Of a stretch of DNA of 64,000 nt, positions 16,087 to 24,615 are shown in pieces. Source of the stretch: Agromyces flavus (GTDB taxonomy: Bacteria; Actinomycetota; Actinomycetes; Actinomycetales; Microbacteriaceae); contig NZ_LT629755.1 in NCBI RefSeq assembly GCF_900104685.1, positions 496,001-560,000 on the forward strand, written 5' to 3'. Every line of letters starts with the position of its first letter. Positions within the stretch are counted from its first letter, which is position 1. A model generated the notes under the pieces. The model was given only the letters and a program-made list of their open reading frames with translations, was not told the origin of the DNA and made no database searches. The translations under genes were made by a program, and so were the position numbers.

Positions 16087-16874
16087 GGCGCTGCCTCCGT
16101 TCCCGACTCGGGGAGCACGTGGCGTCCGTGCGGCTGGAGATCGGGTTCGCCGCGTGCGATGAGCTCGAGGAACGCCGCCTCGACGTCGTCGGTGCCGGTG
16201 AACGCGAGCACGCCGTCGACCGTGTCGTCAGCCAGCAGCTCGCCGTCCCGCATGAGCAGCAGGCGGTCGCATCGCTTCGCCTCGTCCATCACGTGGCTCG
16301 ACACGAGCAGCGTCGCGCCGGCGGCGGCGAGCTCGTGGAAGAGCTGCCAGAGCTGCACCCGGAGCACCGGGTCGAGCCCGACCGTGGGCTCGTCGAGTAC
16401 GAGCACCTCGGGCCTGCCGAGCAGCGCGGCGGCGAGCGAGACGCGCCCCCGCTGCCCGCCCGAGAGCGAACCGGCGAGGCGCTGCTCGTAGGGACCCAGC
16501 TCGGTGCGTTCGATGGCCTCGTCGACGTCGGATGCCGGAGCACCGAGGATCCGCGCGAAGTACCGGATGTTCTGCCGGACCGTCAGGTCGTCGTACACGC
16601 TCGCCTGCTGCGTCACGTAGGCCACGCGCGTGCGGAGCTCGCGGGATCCCGCGGGGTGTCCGAGCACCTCGATCGTGCCCGAGTCGACGACCTGCACGCC
16701 GACGATGGATCGCATCAACGTCGTCTTGCCGCTCCCGCTCGGGCCGAGCAGGCCGACGATGCGGCCCCGCGGCACCGCGACCGAGAGGCCGTGCAGCACC
16801 GGCGTGCGCATGCGTCGCACGTGCAGGTCGTGGACGACGACGGCCGGGGCAGCGGCATCCGCATGGGTCACCAT
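16083..16874 (-). CDS. ABC transporter ATP-binding protein (ABC-2 exporter)
   Basis: The 263-residue protein has Walker A GPSGSGKTT, the signature LSGGQ, Walker B VLVLDEP, the D-loop TVGLDPV and switch histidine in SSHV. The start ATG 16874 follows a purine-rich Shine-Dalgarno (GGGAGGGAGAG). It is coupled to the permease gene downstream. In contrast to the exporter ATPase at 8.2-9.0 kb it has the canonical LSGGQ signature, so the two ABC systems are not recent copies of each other. Confidence 0.88.
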   Translation of the reverse strand: MVTHADAAAPAVVVHDLHVRRMRTPVLHGLSVAVPRGRIVGLLGPSGSGKTTLMRSIVGVQVVDSGTIEVLGHPAGSRELRTRVAYVTQQASVYDDLTVRQNIRYFARILGAPASDVDEAIERTELGPYEQRLAGSLSGGQRGRVSLAAALLGRPEVLVLDEPTVGLDPVLRVQLWQLFHELAAAGATLLVSSHVMDEAKRCDRLLLMRDGELLADDTVDGVLAFTGTDDVEAAFLELIARGEPDLQPHGRHVLPESGTEAAP

Positions 16875-16980
16875 GGTCGTTCTCTCCCTCCCGGGCCGAC
16901 AGCCCGAGCCTACGCCCGGACGAGGTCGCCGGCTGGCTCGGAGTCCGGTGGGAACTCGGAGCGCACGCCCATCCGGCGGA

Positions 16981-16986
16981 TAGGAT
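16981..16986 (+). promoter_or_regulatory. -10 box for the lemA-htpX operon
   Basis: TAGGAT lies about 44 bases before the lemA ATG, in the 155-base gap after the divergent exporter operon. No good -35 element is visible. The message would have a leader of about 35 bases with the Shine-Dalgarno AGGAG at 17017-17021. Confidence 0.4.
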
Positions 16987-17029
16987 TCGAGGTGACACCC
17001 GATCGTCGCGAAACCCAGGAGTCCGCGCC

Positions 17030-17596
17030 ATGGAATGGCTGATCCCGCTCATCATCGTCATCGTGCTCGTCCTGGGGATCGGCATCTACCTGTGGGCCAC
17101 CTACAACTCCCTCGTCACGCTCAACGTGCGCGTCGACGAGGCGTGGAGCGACATCACGGTGCAGCTCAAGCGCCGTGCCGACCTGATCCCGAACCTCATC
17201 GAGGCGGTCAAGGGCTACGCCGCGCACGAGAAGGCCGTGTTCGAGAACGTCACACGCGCGCGCGCCGAGACGCTGCAGGCGCACGGCCCCGCCGAGGCGG
17301 GTGCCGCCGAGAACCACATGCAGCAGGCGCTGAAGTCGATCTTCGCGGTCGCCGAGGCCTACCCGCAGCTGCAGGCGAGCCAGAACTTCCTGCAACTGCA
17401 GGCCGAGCTGGTCGACACCGAAGACAAGATCCAGGCGTCGCGCCGCTTCTACAACGGCGGCGTGCGCGAGTTGAACACCAAGATCAAGGTGTTCCCGAAC
17501 ACGCTGTTCGTGCGCGGACTCGGCTTCCACGAGCGCGAGTTCTTCGAGGTCACCGAGGCGGCGGCGATCGCCGAACCGCCGCGCGTGCAGTTCTAG
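17030..17596 (+). CDS. lemA: LemA family protein
   Basis: The 188-residue protein has one N-terminal membrane helix (LIPLIIVIVLVLGIGIYLW), then the LemA core of long helices: YNSLVTLNVRVDEAWSDITVQLKRRADLIPNLIE, VKGYAAHEKAVFENVTRAR and ASRRFYNGGVRELNTKI. These are diagnostic for the family. The start ATG is preceded by AGGAG at 17017-17021. LemA proteins are membrane-attached, of unclear biochemical role. They frequently precede a membrane protease gene, as here (HtpX three bases downstream), which suggests a shared membrane-quality role. Confidence 0.9.
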   Translation: MEWLIPLIIVIVLVLGIGIYLWATYNSLVTLNVRVDEAWSDITVQLKRRADLIPNLIEAVKGYAAHEKAVFENVTRARAETLQAHGPAEAGAAENHMQQALKSIFAVAEAYPQLQASQNFLQLQAELVDTEDKIQASRRFYNGGVRELNTKIKVFPNTLFVRGLGFHEREFFEVTEAAAIAEPPRVQF

Positions 17597-17599
17597 CCG

Positions 17600-18472
17600 A
17601 TGTACCGAGCGATCGCCCGGAACAAGCGCAACACCGTCTTCACGATCCTGTTCTTCCTCGTCATCGTCGGCGGGCTGGGCTACCTCGCCGCGCTGATCTA
17701 CGGCGACCTCACGATCGTGGTGGTGACCGTCGTCATCGCCACGGGGTATGCGCTCTTCCAGTACTTCACGGCCGACCGGCAGGCCCTGTCGATGTCGGGC
17801 GCGGTCGAGATCCGCAGCGTCGCCGAGCACCCGCGGCTGTGGCGCACGGTCGAGAACCTGTCGATCGCCACCGGCACCCCCATGCCGCGCGTGTTCGTCA
17901 TCTCGGACCCCGCGCCGAACGCCTTCGCGACGGGCCGCGACCCCGAGCACGCGGTGGTCGCCGCGACGACGGGGCTGCTCGAGATCATGGACGACTCCGA
18001 GCTCGAGGGCGTCATGGCGCACGAGCTGGGGCACGTCCGCAACTACGACATCCGCCTCTCGATGGTCGTGTTCGGCCTCGTCGTGGCCATAGGCTTCATC
18101 TCGGACCTCTTCCTGCGGATGGCCTTCTTCGGCAGGAACAGCAACGGCAACCCGATCGTCATGGTCTTCGGGCTCGTCGCCATGCTCGTCGCACCCCTCG
18201 TCGCGAGCATGGTCCAGCTCGCCGTCTCGCGGCAGCGCGAGTACCTGGCGGATGCCACGAGCGCGATGACCACGCGTCACCCCGATGCGCTCGCTCGGGC
18301 GCTGCTGAAGCTCGAGGCCTACGGCCGCCCGATGCAGCGGCAGAACACCTCGATGGCGCACCTCTGGATCGCCGATCCGCTGAAGCCCGGCGTCATCGAC
18401 CGGCTCTTCGCCACGCACCCGCCGATCCGCGAGCGCGTGCAGCGCCTGCACGAGATGGGCCGCAGCTTCTAG
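17600..18472 (+). CDS. htpX: M48 family zinc metalloprotease HtpX-like
   Basis: The 290-residue membrane protein has two N-terminal helices, the zinc motif HELGH (His141, Glu142, His145) and the third ligand Glu214 in QREYLADA. Two more hydrophobic segments lie between the motifs (VFGLVVAIGFISDLF and VFGLVAMLVAPLVASM). This is the layout of HtpX, which degrades misfolded membrane proteins from the cytoplasmic side. It follows lemA by three bases and ends with PIRERVQRLHEMG, another HtpX feature. Confidence 0.92.
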   Translation: MYRAIARNKRNTVFTILFFLVIVGGLGYLAALIYGDLTIVVVTVVIATGYALFQYFTADRQALSMSGAVEIRSVAEHPRLWRTVENLSIATGTPMPRVFVISDPAPNAFATGRDPEHAVVAATTGLLEIMDDSELEGVMAHELGHVRNYDIRLSMVVFGLVVAIGFISDLFLRMAFFGRNSNGNPIVMVFGLVAMLVAPLVASMVQLAVSRQREYLADATSAMTTRHPDALARALLKLEAYGRPMQRQNTSMAHLWIADPLKPGVIDRLFATHPPIRERVQRLHEMGRSF

Positions 18473-18478
18473 CCCGAC

Positions 18479-19687
18479 TCACGCGGCCGCGAGCTCGGCG
18501 CGGAGCGCCGGGGCGAGGTCGCCCCGACCGACCACCTCGATGTCGTCGAGGCCCTGCCACCGCGCCGCCTCGGCGAGCACCGGCAGCAGCCGCGCCGCCG
18601 TCTCGTCGGGCGCACCGTGCTCGATCCACGCCGACTGGACGCGGAGCACCTTGGCCTTGCGGTCGCTCTTGAGGTCGACGCGCCCCACGACGTCGTCGTC
18701 GATGAGCACGGGCAGCGAGTAGTAGCCGAACTTGCGCTCGGGCTCGGGCGTGTAGATCTCGATGCGGTAGTGGAAGTCGAAGAGCCGCTCGGTACGCGGA
18801 CGGAACCACACCACCGGGTCGAAGGGCGACAGCACCGCCGTGGCGTCGATCCGCCGCGGCCGCCTGGCGTCGCGATGGAGCCATGCCGGCGTGGCGCGGG
18901 AACCCGTGGTCCAGCCGGGCACCTCGACGGGCAGCAGTTCGCCGGCTTCTTCGAGGTCGCGGATCGCCGCGCGCACCGGGGCGCGCTTCATGCGCCAGTA
19001 GTCGGCGAGGTCTGCCTCGGTCGCGATGCCGAGAGCCATCGATGCGCGCCGCACGAGCTCGCGCACGGCGTCGGCCTCGGGGACCGGAGCCTCGAGCAGC
19101 TCGGGCGCGAGCGCCTGATCGGGGAGGGCGTAGACGCGCTCGAACCGGACGCGCTCGACGCAGACGACCTCGCCGACGAGGAACATCCACTCGAGCGTGC
19201 GCTTCACGTCGGACCAGCCCCACCACGACCCGCGGCGTTCGTTGGCGTCGTGCTCGATCTCGCTCGCCCGCATCGGGCCGTTCGCGGCGAGCTCGGCGCG
19301 CAGCCAATCGCCGAGCGGGCGGTTCTCGACGAGCCATCCGCCCCATTGGCTGCCCTTGCGCCGGAACTCCTCGCGACGGAACTCGAAGAGGGGCCAGAGC
19401 TCGCGGGGGATGAACGCGGCCTGGTGCGCCCACGACTCGACCATGCGCCCGCGCCGCCCGGTGGTGATCCGGTCGAGCCGGTCGCGGTCGTATGCGCCCA
19501 GACGACTGAACGCGGGCAGGTAGTGGCTGCGCTCGAAGACGTTGACCGAATCGATCTGCAGCACCCCGAGGCGGTCGACGAGTGCGGCGAGCTGGCGCGT
19601 GCCCGGCGCCGCGACCGTCGCACGGCCGAAGCCCTGGGCGGCGAGCGCGATGCGGCGCGCGAGGGCGGGACTGACGCGGTCGACCAT
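18479..19687 (-). CDS. YcaQ-like winged-helix DNA glycosylase family protein
   Basis: The 402-residue protein begins with ARRIALAAQGFG and a GVLQIDSVNV segment. The QxD motif at residues 44-46 is the catalytic signature of YcaQ-type interstrand crosslink glycosylases. Further conserved stretches are the ESWAHQAAFIP region, WWGWSDVKRTLEWMF and the C-terminal FDPVVWFRPRTERLFDF with YSLPVLIDDDVVGRVDLK. Members unhook crosslinks caused by alkylating natural products. In actinobacteria some protect against self-made toxins, but no biosynthetic cluster is nearby, so a general repair role is inferred. It is divergent from the AI-2E transporter gene. Confidence 0.85.
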   Translation of the reverse strand: MVDRVSPALARRIALAAQGFGRATVAAPGTRQLAALVDRLGVLQIDSVNVFERSHYLPAFSRLGAYDRDRLDRITTGRRGRMVESWAHQAAFIPRELWPLFEFRREEFRRKGSQWGGWLVENRPLGDWLRAELAANGPMRASEIEHDANERRGSWWGWSDVKRTLEWMFLVGEVVCVERVRFERVYALPDQALAPELLEAPVPEADAVRELVRRASMALGIATEADLADYWRMKRAPVRAAIRDLEEAGELLPVEVPGWTTGSRATPAWLHRDARRPRRIDATAVLSPFDPVVWFRPRTERLFDFHYRIEIYTPEPERKFGYYSLPVLIDDDVVGRVDLKSDRKAKVLRVQSAWIEHGAPDETAARLLPVLAEAARWQGLDDIEVVGRGDLAPALRAELAAA

Positions 19688-19746
19688 GATCCTCCGACCC
19701 TAACGGGGGGTGCCGACATCCGGCGGAACGCGAGGATGCCCGCGCC

Positions 19747-19752
19747 TAGACT
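19747..19752 (+). promoter_or_regulatory. -10 box of leaderless AI-2E transporter mRNA
   Basis: TAGACT ends six bases before GTG 19759, the spacing expected when transcription begins at the start codon. There is no Shine-Dalgarno. The same geometry recurs across this window. Confidence 0.6.
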
Positions 19753-19758
19753 GGGACG

Positions 19759-20976
19759 GTGACCGAGGGGAACGGAGCCTCGCGCGTGCGTCGTCAGCGT
19801 GCGCGCCGGCCCGTTCGCGCGCCCGAGACCGCCGTCGAGCCGGTCCGCGACGCCGCGGCATCCGTGCCCTACCCGATGCGCGTCGCCGCCGCTTGGTCGT
19901 GGCGACTGCTCCTGGTGGGCGGGGTCCTCGCGGTCGTGGTGTTCCTGATCATCCAGCTGCGGTACGTCATCGTGCCGGTGCTCGTCGCGGTCCTCCTGGC
20001 CGCGTTGCTCGTGCCGTTCTCGCAGTTCCTGCAGCGCCACCGCTGGCCCAAGTGGCTCGCGGTCACCGTGGCCATGCTCGCGACGATCGTCGGCGTGGCC
20101 GGCCTCCTCACCCTCGGGATCTCGCAGATCGTGCGCGGTTCCGGCGACCTCGCGGCGCAGACGGTGGTGGCGTGGGAGGACTTCCGCGCGTGGCTCTTGG
20201 ATGGCCCGCTCCACGTGACGCCCGAGCAGATCGACGACGTCGTGCAGCAGGTGTACACCTCGATCCAGCAGGACAGCGGGGTGCTCGTGACGGGGGCGCT
20301 CTCGGTGAGCTCGTCCATCGGCCACTTCCTCGCCGGCCTCCTGCTCGCGCTCTTCGCGACGCTGTTCATCCTCATCGACGGCCGCCACATCTGGAACTGG
20401 ATCGTCGGCATCTTCCCGCGGCGGGCTCGCGCGGCCATCGACGGCGCGGGCCGGTCGGGCTGGGCGACGCTCGAGAACTTCGTGAAGGTGCAGATCCTCG
20501 TCGCGTCGATCGACGCGGTCGGCATCGGGCTCGGTGCGCTGCTGCTCGGCGTGCCGCTCGCGATCCCCATCGCGATCCTCGTCTTCCTCGGCTCCTTCGT
20601 CCCGATCGTGGGTGCGGTCGTCACCGGGGCACTTGCGGTGTTCGTCGCGCTCGTCTACAACGGCTGGGGCATCGCGCTCGCGATGCTCGGCGTCGTCCTG
20701 CTCGTGCAGCAGGTCGAGGGTCACATCCTGCAGCCGCTCATCATGGGCACCGCGGTGAAGGTGCATCCGCTCGGCGTCGTCATCGCGGTGACGACCGGGT
20801 CGCTCCTGGCGGGCATCCCCGGCGCGCTGTTCGCGGTGCCCATCGCCGCGGTCGGCAACGTGATGATCCTCTACATCTCCGGCGGCACGTGGAAGCAGGC
20901 CGCTCCACCCCTGCCCGCCGAGACCCATTCCCCCCTCTGGCGCACGGTACCCCAGCGCCCCGGATACGGACGGTGA
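19759..20976 (+). CDS. AI-2E family transporter (PerM/TqsA-type membrane protein)
   Basis: The 405-residue protein has an Arg-rich cytoplasmic N-terminus and about eight hydrophobic segments in the 2-plus-6 pattern of the family. Family landmarks are the LVPFSQFLQRHRWPKWLAV segment, LFATLFILIDGRHIWNW, VPIVGAVVTGALAVFVALV and the near-C-terminal QQVEGHILQPLIMGTAVKVHPL. The family includes autoinducer-2 exporters and sodium/proton antiporters, so the substrate is open. The start at GTG 19759 is fixed by the -10 box six bases upstream. The next gene, ilvA, follows after a single base. Confidence 0.87.
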   Translation: MTEGNGASRVRRQRARRPVRAPETAVEPVRDAAASVPYPMRVAAAWSWRLLLVGGVLAVVVFLIIQLRYVIVPVLVAVLLAALLVPFSQFLQRHRWPKWLAVTVAMLATIVGVAGLLTLGISQIVRGSGDLAAQTVVAWEDFRAWLLDGPLHVTPEQIDDVVQQVYTSIQQDSGVLVTGALSVSSSIGHFLAGLLLALFATLFILIDGRHIWNWIVGIFPRRARAAIDGAGRSGWATLENFVKVQILVASIDAVGIGLGALLLGVPLAIPIAILVFLGSFVPIVGAVVTGALAVFVALVYNGWGIALAMLGVVLLVQQVEGHILQPLIMGTAVKVHPLGVVIAVTTGSLLAGIPGALFAVPIAAVGNVMILYISGGTWKQAAPPLPAETHSPLWRTVPQRPGYGR

Positions 20977-20977
20977 C

Positions 20978-22264
20978 ATGAACCACGCCCTCGACGCCCG
21001 GGCGGACGCGATCGCCCCGGGCTCCGACGCGCCGGCCTGGCCCGGCCCCGACCTCGCCGCGTTCCGGCGCGCGCAGCAGACCGTCGCGCCCGTCGCGCGC
21101 CGCACGCCCATGGAGACCTCCCGGTTCCTCGGCCGGCTCGAGGGCGTGCCGGTGCACCTGAAGTGCGAGAACCTGCAACGCACCGGATCGTACAAGCTGC
21201 GCGGGGCCTACAACCGGCTCTCGGCGCTCTCGCCCGACGAGCGGGTTCGTGGCGTCGTCGCCGCCTCGGCGGGCAACCACGCGCAGGGCGTGGCGTTCGC
21301 GGCGCGCGAGCTCGGGATCCGCGCCACGATCTTCATGCCGGTGGGCGTCGCCCTGCCCAAGCTCGAGGCGACCCGGGCGTACGGCGCCGACGTGCTGCTG
21401 CGCGGCGACTCCATCGGCGAGACGCTCGAGGCGGCCGCCGAGTTCGCGGCCGAGACGGGCGCGACGATCATCCCACCCTTCGACCACCCCGACGTGGTCG
21501 CCGGGCAGGGCACGCTGGGGCTCGAGATCCTCGAGCAGGCGCCGGATGTCGCGACCATCGTCGTCCCCATCGGCGGCGGCGGGCTCGCAGCCGGCGTCGC
21601 CAGCGCGGCGAAGCTCGAGGCGGCGCGGCTCGGCCGCACGATCCGGGTCATCGGCGTGCAGGCCGAGAACGCCGCGCCGTACCCGCCGTCGATCGCGGCC
21701 GGAGCGCCGACGTCGGTGCCCGTCGTGCCGACGATCGCCGACGGCATCGCGGTGTACCGGCCCGGCGAGCTCAACTTCGCGATCATCCGCGAGACCATCG
21801 ACGAGATCGTCACCGTCACGGAAGACGACATCGCCCGCGCGCTGCTGGTCCTGCTCGAGCGCGCGAAGCTCGTCGTCGAACCCGCCGGCGCCGTCGGCGT
21901 CGCCGCGCTCATGACCGGCAAGGTGCGCTCCGACGGACCGATCGTGGCGCTGCTGTCGGGCGGCAACATCGACCCGCTGCTCATGCAGCGCGTGATCGCG
22001 CACGGCCTCGCGGCATCCGACCGGTACCTCACCCTCCGGATCGGCCTGCCCGACCGGCCGGGCCAGCTCGCGCGCATCGCCGAGCTCGTCGCCGAGGCGA
22101 ACGCGAACGTCGTCGAGGTGCTGCACACGCGGCATGGCGCGGGCATGCAGATCTCCGAGGTCGCGCTGCAGCTCTCGGTCGAGACGCGAGGCCCTCGGCA
22201 TGCCGACCAGCTGATCGAGCTGCTGCGGCGCGCGGGCTACGAACCCCAGATCATCGAGGAATGA
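20978..22264 (+). CDS. ilvA: Threonine ammonia-lyase (threonine dehydratase), biosynthetic type
   Basis: The 428-residue PLP enzyme (fold type II) has Lys73 in TGSYKLRGAYN as the Schiff-base residue, ASAGNHAQG that holds the cofactor, and the phosphate-binding GGGGLAAG. The C-terminal 80 residues form an ACT-type regulatory domain (LRIGLPDRPGQLARIAELV). The reaction is L-threonine to 2-oxobutanoate plus ammonia, the first step to isoleucine; the single ACT-type tail is the short form of the enzyme. A strong hairpin follows immediately. Confidence 0.9.
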   Translation: MNHALDARADAIAPGSDAPAWPGPDLAAFRRAQQTVAPVARRTPMETSRFLGRLEGVPVHLKCENLQRTGSYKLRGAYNRLSALSPDERVRGVVAASAGNHAQGVAFAARELGIRATIFMPVGVALPKLEATRAYGADVLLRGDSIGETLEAAAEFAAETGATIIPPFDHPDVVAGQGTLGLEILEQAPDVATIVVPIGGGGLAAGVASAAKLEAARLGRTIRVIGVQAENAAPYPPSIAAGAPTSVPVVPTIADGIAVYRPGELNFAIIRETIDEIVTVTEDDIARALLVLLERAKLVVEPAGAVGVAALMTGKVRSDGPIVALLSGGNIDPLLMQRVIAHGLAASDRYLTLRIGLPDRPGQLARIAELVAEANANVVEVLHTRHGAGMQISEVALQLSVETRGPRHADQLIELLRRAGYEPQIIEE

Positions 22265-22294
22265 CGAACGGCCCCTCCGAGGAGGGGCCGTTCG
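22265..22294. terminator. Bidirectional terminator between ilvA and greA
   Basis: CGAACGGCCCCTC and GAGGGGCCGTTCG form a 13-bp perfect stem with a CGAG tetraloop, starting directly after the ilvA stop. It lies between two convergent genes, so it can serve both. T-tracts are absent, as in other hairpins here. Confidence 0.8.
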
Positions 22295-22314
22295 CACGTC
22301 GAGGGGTCAGCGGG

Positions 22315-22809
22315 TCACTGGCCGCTCCAGGTCTCGACGCCCGTGACCTCGACCGCGATCTCGCGGCCGTTGGGCGCGGTGTAGCTGGTCTTCTCGCCGA
22401 CCTTGAGCCCGAGGATGGCGGCACCGAGCGGCGACTGCTCGCTGAACACGTCGAGCTCGGAGTCGCCCGCGATCTCGCGGCTGCCGATCAGGAATCGCTC
22501 CTCGTCGCCGGCGACGATCGCGGTGATGACGGTGCCGGACTCGACCACGCCGTTCGACGCCGGAGCCTCGCCCACCTCGGCGACGCGCAGCAGGTCGGTC
22601 AGCTGGCGAATGCGGGCCTCCTGCTTGCCCTGCTCGTCCTTCGCGGCGTGGTAGCCGCCGTTCTCCTTGAGGTCGCCCTCCTCACGCGCGGCCTCGATGC
22701 GCTTCGCGATCTCTTCCCGGCCGGTGGTGGAGAGGTGCTCGAGCTCGGCGGCGAGCCGGTCGTAGGCCTCCTGGGTGAGCCAGGTGGTCGCGGTGGCGTC
22801 CTGCGCCAT
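22315..22809 (-). CDS. greA: Transcription elongation factor GreA
   Basis: The 164-residue protein has the N-terminal coiled coil (WLTQEAYDRLAAELEHL, EIAKRIEAAREEGDLKENGGYHAAKDEQG) with the acidic tip residues that reach the polymerase active site. A C-terminal FKBP-like domain (FSEQSPLGAAILGLKVGEKTSY) follows. GreA stimulates cleavage of backtracked RNA. The start is ATG 22809, eight bases after GGGAG; a GTG three codons upstream is less well placed. A TATATT -10 box lies at 22826-22831 on the minus strand. Confidence 0.93.
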   Translation of the reverse strand: MAQDATATTWLTQEAYDRLAAELEHLSTTGREEIAKRIEAAREEGDLKENGGYHAAKDEQGKQEARIRQLTDLLRVAEVGEAPASNGVVESGTVITAIVAGDEERFLIGSREIAGDSELDVFSEQSPLGAAILGLKVGEKTSYTAPNGREIAVEVTGVETWSGQ

Positions 22810-22825
22810 GGTGCACACTCCCGTG

Positions 22826-22831
22826 AATATA
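22826..22831 (-). promoter_or_regulatory. greA -10 box
   Basis: Read on the minus strand this is TATATT, one of the few AT-rich hexamers in the region, 16 bases before the greA ATG. The expected RNA would have a leader of about ten bases holding GGGAG. No convincing -35 is visible. Confidence 0.45.
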
Positions 22832-22869
22832 CGTGACGCCCCAGCGGCTGCCGGGGCGAATTTCCCATT

Positions 22870-23346
22870 CTAGAGCAGCCAGCAGTGGTCCACCAAACCC
22901 GTGTTGGCCTGCTGTGCAGTACGCACGCGCTCGGTGAAGGAGCGGAGGGGCCGGTCGGACGCGGGGATCTCGACGACCTTCCAGCCCACGACCGTGAAGT
23001 CCTCGTTCAGCGCCTTCACGATGCAGGCGGCGTCGGTGTCGACCGGAGCGGAGAGGCGCCAGGTGACCTCGACCGCGCGATCGTCGAGCAGGCGGTGACC
23101 CAGGTCGGTCGCCTGCACCTGCGGGCGGCTGCCGTCGAGGCCGGCCCACACGACCCACGCGACGAGCACCACCGCGAACGCTGCGGCGGCACCGGCGAGC
23201 AGGAGCCGCTCGCGACGACGTCGGCCGGTGGTGCGACCGTAGCGGTCGGCGAGGGCGGATGCCGCGGGTCGGCCGTCGGCCCGTGCCGGGGTGCCGTCGA
23301 GCACGGCGTCCTCGGCCGCCGCGTCGGCGGACTCGCGTTGGGGCAC
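22870..23346 (-). CDS. DUF4307 domain membrane protein
   Basis: The 158-residue protein has a cytoplasmic N-terminus ending in LADRYGRTTGRRRRERLLL, one membrane helix (LLAGAAAAFAVVLVAWVVWAG) and an extracytoplasmic domain. That domain has VTWRLSAPVDTDAACIVKALNEDFTVVGWK. The YGR motif before the helix and the later single-Cys domain match DUF4307, a conserved actinobacterial family that often lies next to greA. The start is GTG 23346, seven bases after AAGGAG. Function unknown. Confidence 0.8.
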   Translation of the reverse strand: MPQRESADAAAEDAVLDGTPARADGRPAASALADRYGRTTGRRRRERLLLAGAAAAFAVVLVAWVVWAGLDGSRPQVQATDLGHRLLDDRAVEVTWRLSAPVDTDAACIVKALNEDFTVVGWKVVEIPASDRPLRSFTERVRTAQQANTGLVDHCWLL

Positions 23347-23374
23347 CGCCCGGCTCCTTCCCGGCTCGATCGTC

Positions 23375-23394
23375 TAGGCTTGGCATCCAGCCTA
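23375..23394. promoter_or_regulatory. Divergent promoter region with TAGGCT inverted repeat
   Basis: TAGGCT at 23375-23380 and its complement AGCCTA at 23389-23394 form an inverted repeat with an eight-base gap. Each copy reads as a -10-like box on its own strand, one for the small membrane protein (plus) and one for DUF4307 (minus). Coordinated divergent transcription is inferred. Confidence 0.4.
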
Positions 23395-23418
23395 ACCCCG
23401 CCCCCTGAAGGGAATCCG

Positions 23419-23724
23419 ATGCTCGTCGTGCCCGCCTTCGCGCCGCTCCTCGCCGTCGCGGCCGAGGAGGAGTTCGATCCGAACGACGTCACGCCCGGCG
23501 TCGAGGGATTCGTGATCACGTTCCTCGTGATGGCGGTCGTGCTGCTGCTCGTGCTCGACATGGTGCGCCGCATCCGCCGGGTCAACTACCGCGCCGAGGC
23601 GCGCGAGCGGCTCGACGCCGAGGAGCGCGCGGCCGCCGGGATCGGTTCGGGCGACGAACTCGGCGACGGCGCCGGGCCGACGGATGGCGCGGCATCCGAC
23701 ACCCCGCCCTCGAAGCCCGAGTAG
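23419..23724 (+). CDS. Small single-helix membrane protein
   Basis: The 101-residue protein has an N-terminal hydrophobic/acidic part (VAAEEEFDPNDVTPG) and one strong membrane helix (FVITFLVMAVVLLLVLDMV), followed by a basic then acidic cytoplasmic tail (RRIRRVNYRAEARERLDAEE). The start ATG 23419 has GAAGGGA six bases upstream. This matches small conserved actinobacterial proteins found beside DUF4307 and greA. I know of no function. Confidence 0.75.
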   Translation: MLVVPAFAPLLAVAAEEEFDPNDVTPGVEGFVITFLVMAVVLLLVLDMVRRIRRVNYRAEARERLDAEERAAAGIGSGDELGDGAGPTDGAASDTPPSKPE

Positions 23725-23748
23725 CCCGGCTCGGCGGCCGGCCGCGCG

Positions 23749-24543
23749 TCAGCCGTGGTAGGCCGGTTCGAGCGCGATCAGCAGCGTGGCCGTCCAGTGG
23801 CACATGAACGCGAGCACCGTGCACACGTGGAAGATCTCGTGGAACCCGAAGTGGCCGGGCCACGGGTTCGGTCGCTTGAGGCCGTAGACGACCGCGCCGA
23901 TCGTGTAGAGCACGCCGCCGACGATGACGAGCACCATCATCGCGACGCTCGCGGCCAGCAGGTCGCCGAGGTACATGACGGCCGCCCAGCCCAGCAGCAG
24001 GTAGATCGGCACGTACAGCCAGCGCGGCGCGGTGATCCAGAACACGCGGAAGCCGATGCCGAGCAACGCCCCGCCCCAGACGATCGCGAGCAGCACGAAG
24101 CCCTTGTCGGGCGGGAGGGCGAGGATCGACAGCGGGGTGTAGGTACCCGCGATGAGCAGGAAGATGTTCGCGTGGTCGATCCGCTTGAGGATCACCTTCG
24201 TGCGCGGCTTCCAGTCGAACCGGTGGTACAGCGCCGAGTTGCCGAACAGCAGCATCGACGTGAGCGTGAACACCGCCGACGCCCACTTCGCCCAGGGTCC
24301 CTCGGCCAGCGCGATGAGCACGACGCCCGCCGCGATCGTCAGGGGGAAGGTGCCGGCGTGGATCCATCCGCGCCACGTCGGCTTGAGGTCCTCGGGATGC
24401 TCCGGCGAGGCGTCGATGAGCGGCAGGTTGGGCAGGTCGGGCCCGCGCCGCTCGTCGACCGCGACGGCCGCATCGGATGCATCGAGCTCCGACGCCGGCC
24501 TGGTCAGGTGCTCGGCCACGTCCTCGGGCTCATGCGCGCTCAT
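23749..24543 (-). CDS. Hemolysin III / PAQR family membrane protein (TrhA-like)
   Basis: The 264-residue protein has a hydrophilic N-terminus of about 60 residues, then seven hydrophobic segments. The family's metal ligands are present: SALYHRF in the second helix region and HFGFHEIFH plus MCHW near the end, with the Ser-His-His-His set of the PAQR/CREST superfamily. Bacterial members were first called hemolysin III and are now linked to membrane-lipid homeostasis. The usual length is about 210 residues, so the acidic N-terminus is an extension. Divergent from uppS. Confidence 0.87.
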   Translation of the reverse strand: MSAHEPEDVAEHLTRPASELDASDAAVAVDERRGPDLPNLPLIDASPEHPEDLKPTWRGWIHAGTFPLTIAAGVVLIALAEGPWAKWASAVFTLTSMLLFGNSALYHRFDWKPRTKVILKRIDHANIFLLIAGTYTPLSILALPPDKGFVLLAIVWGGALLGIGFRVFWITAPRWLYVPIYLLLGWAAVMYLGDLLAASVAMMVLVIVGGVLYTIGAVVYGLKRPNPWPGHFGFHEIFHVCTVLAFMCHWTATLLIALEPAYHG

Positions 24544-24603
24544 GGGCCAAGCGTAGGACGGCCAGCATCACGGCTTGCTGTGAGCCGTCGGGCCGCGGAG
24601 GGG

Positions 24604-24609
24604 TAGCGT
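24604..24609 (+). promoter_or_regulatory. -10 box of leaderless uppS mRNA
   Basis: TAGCGT lies six bases before GTG 24616. No Shine-Dalgarno precedes the start, so the message is probably leaderless. Confidence 0.5.
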
Positions 24610-24615
24610 AGTCGG

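Noticed and set aside
16083..16874. Second ABC ATPase as a duplicate of the one at 8213
   Set aside because: The two have different signature motifs (LSGGQ and LSSGN) and different partner permeases, so they are separate systems.
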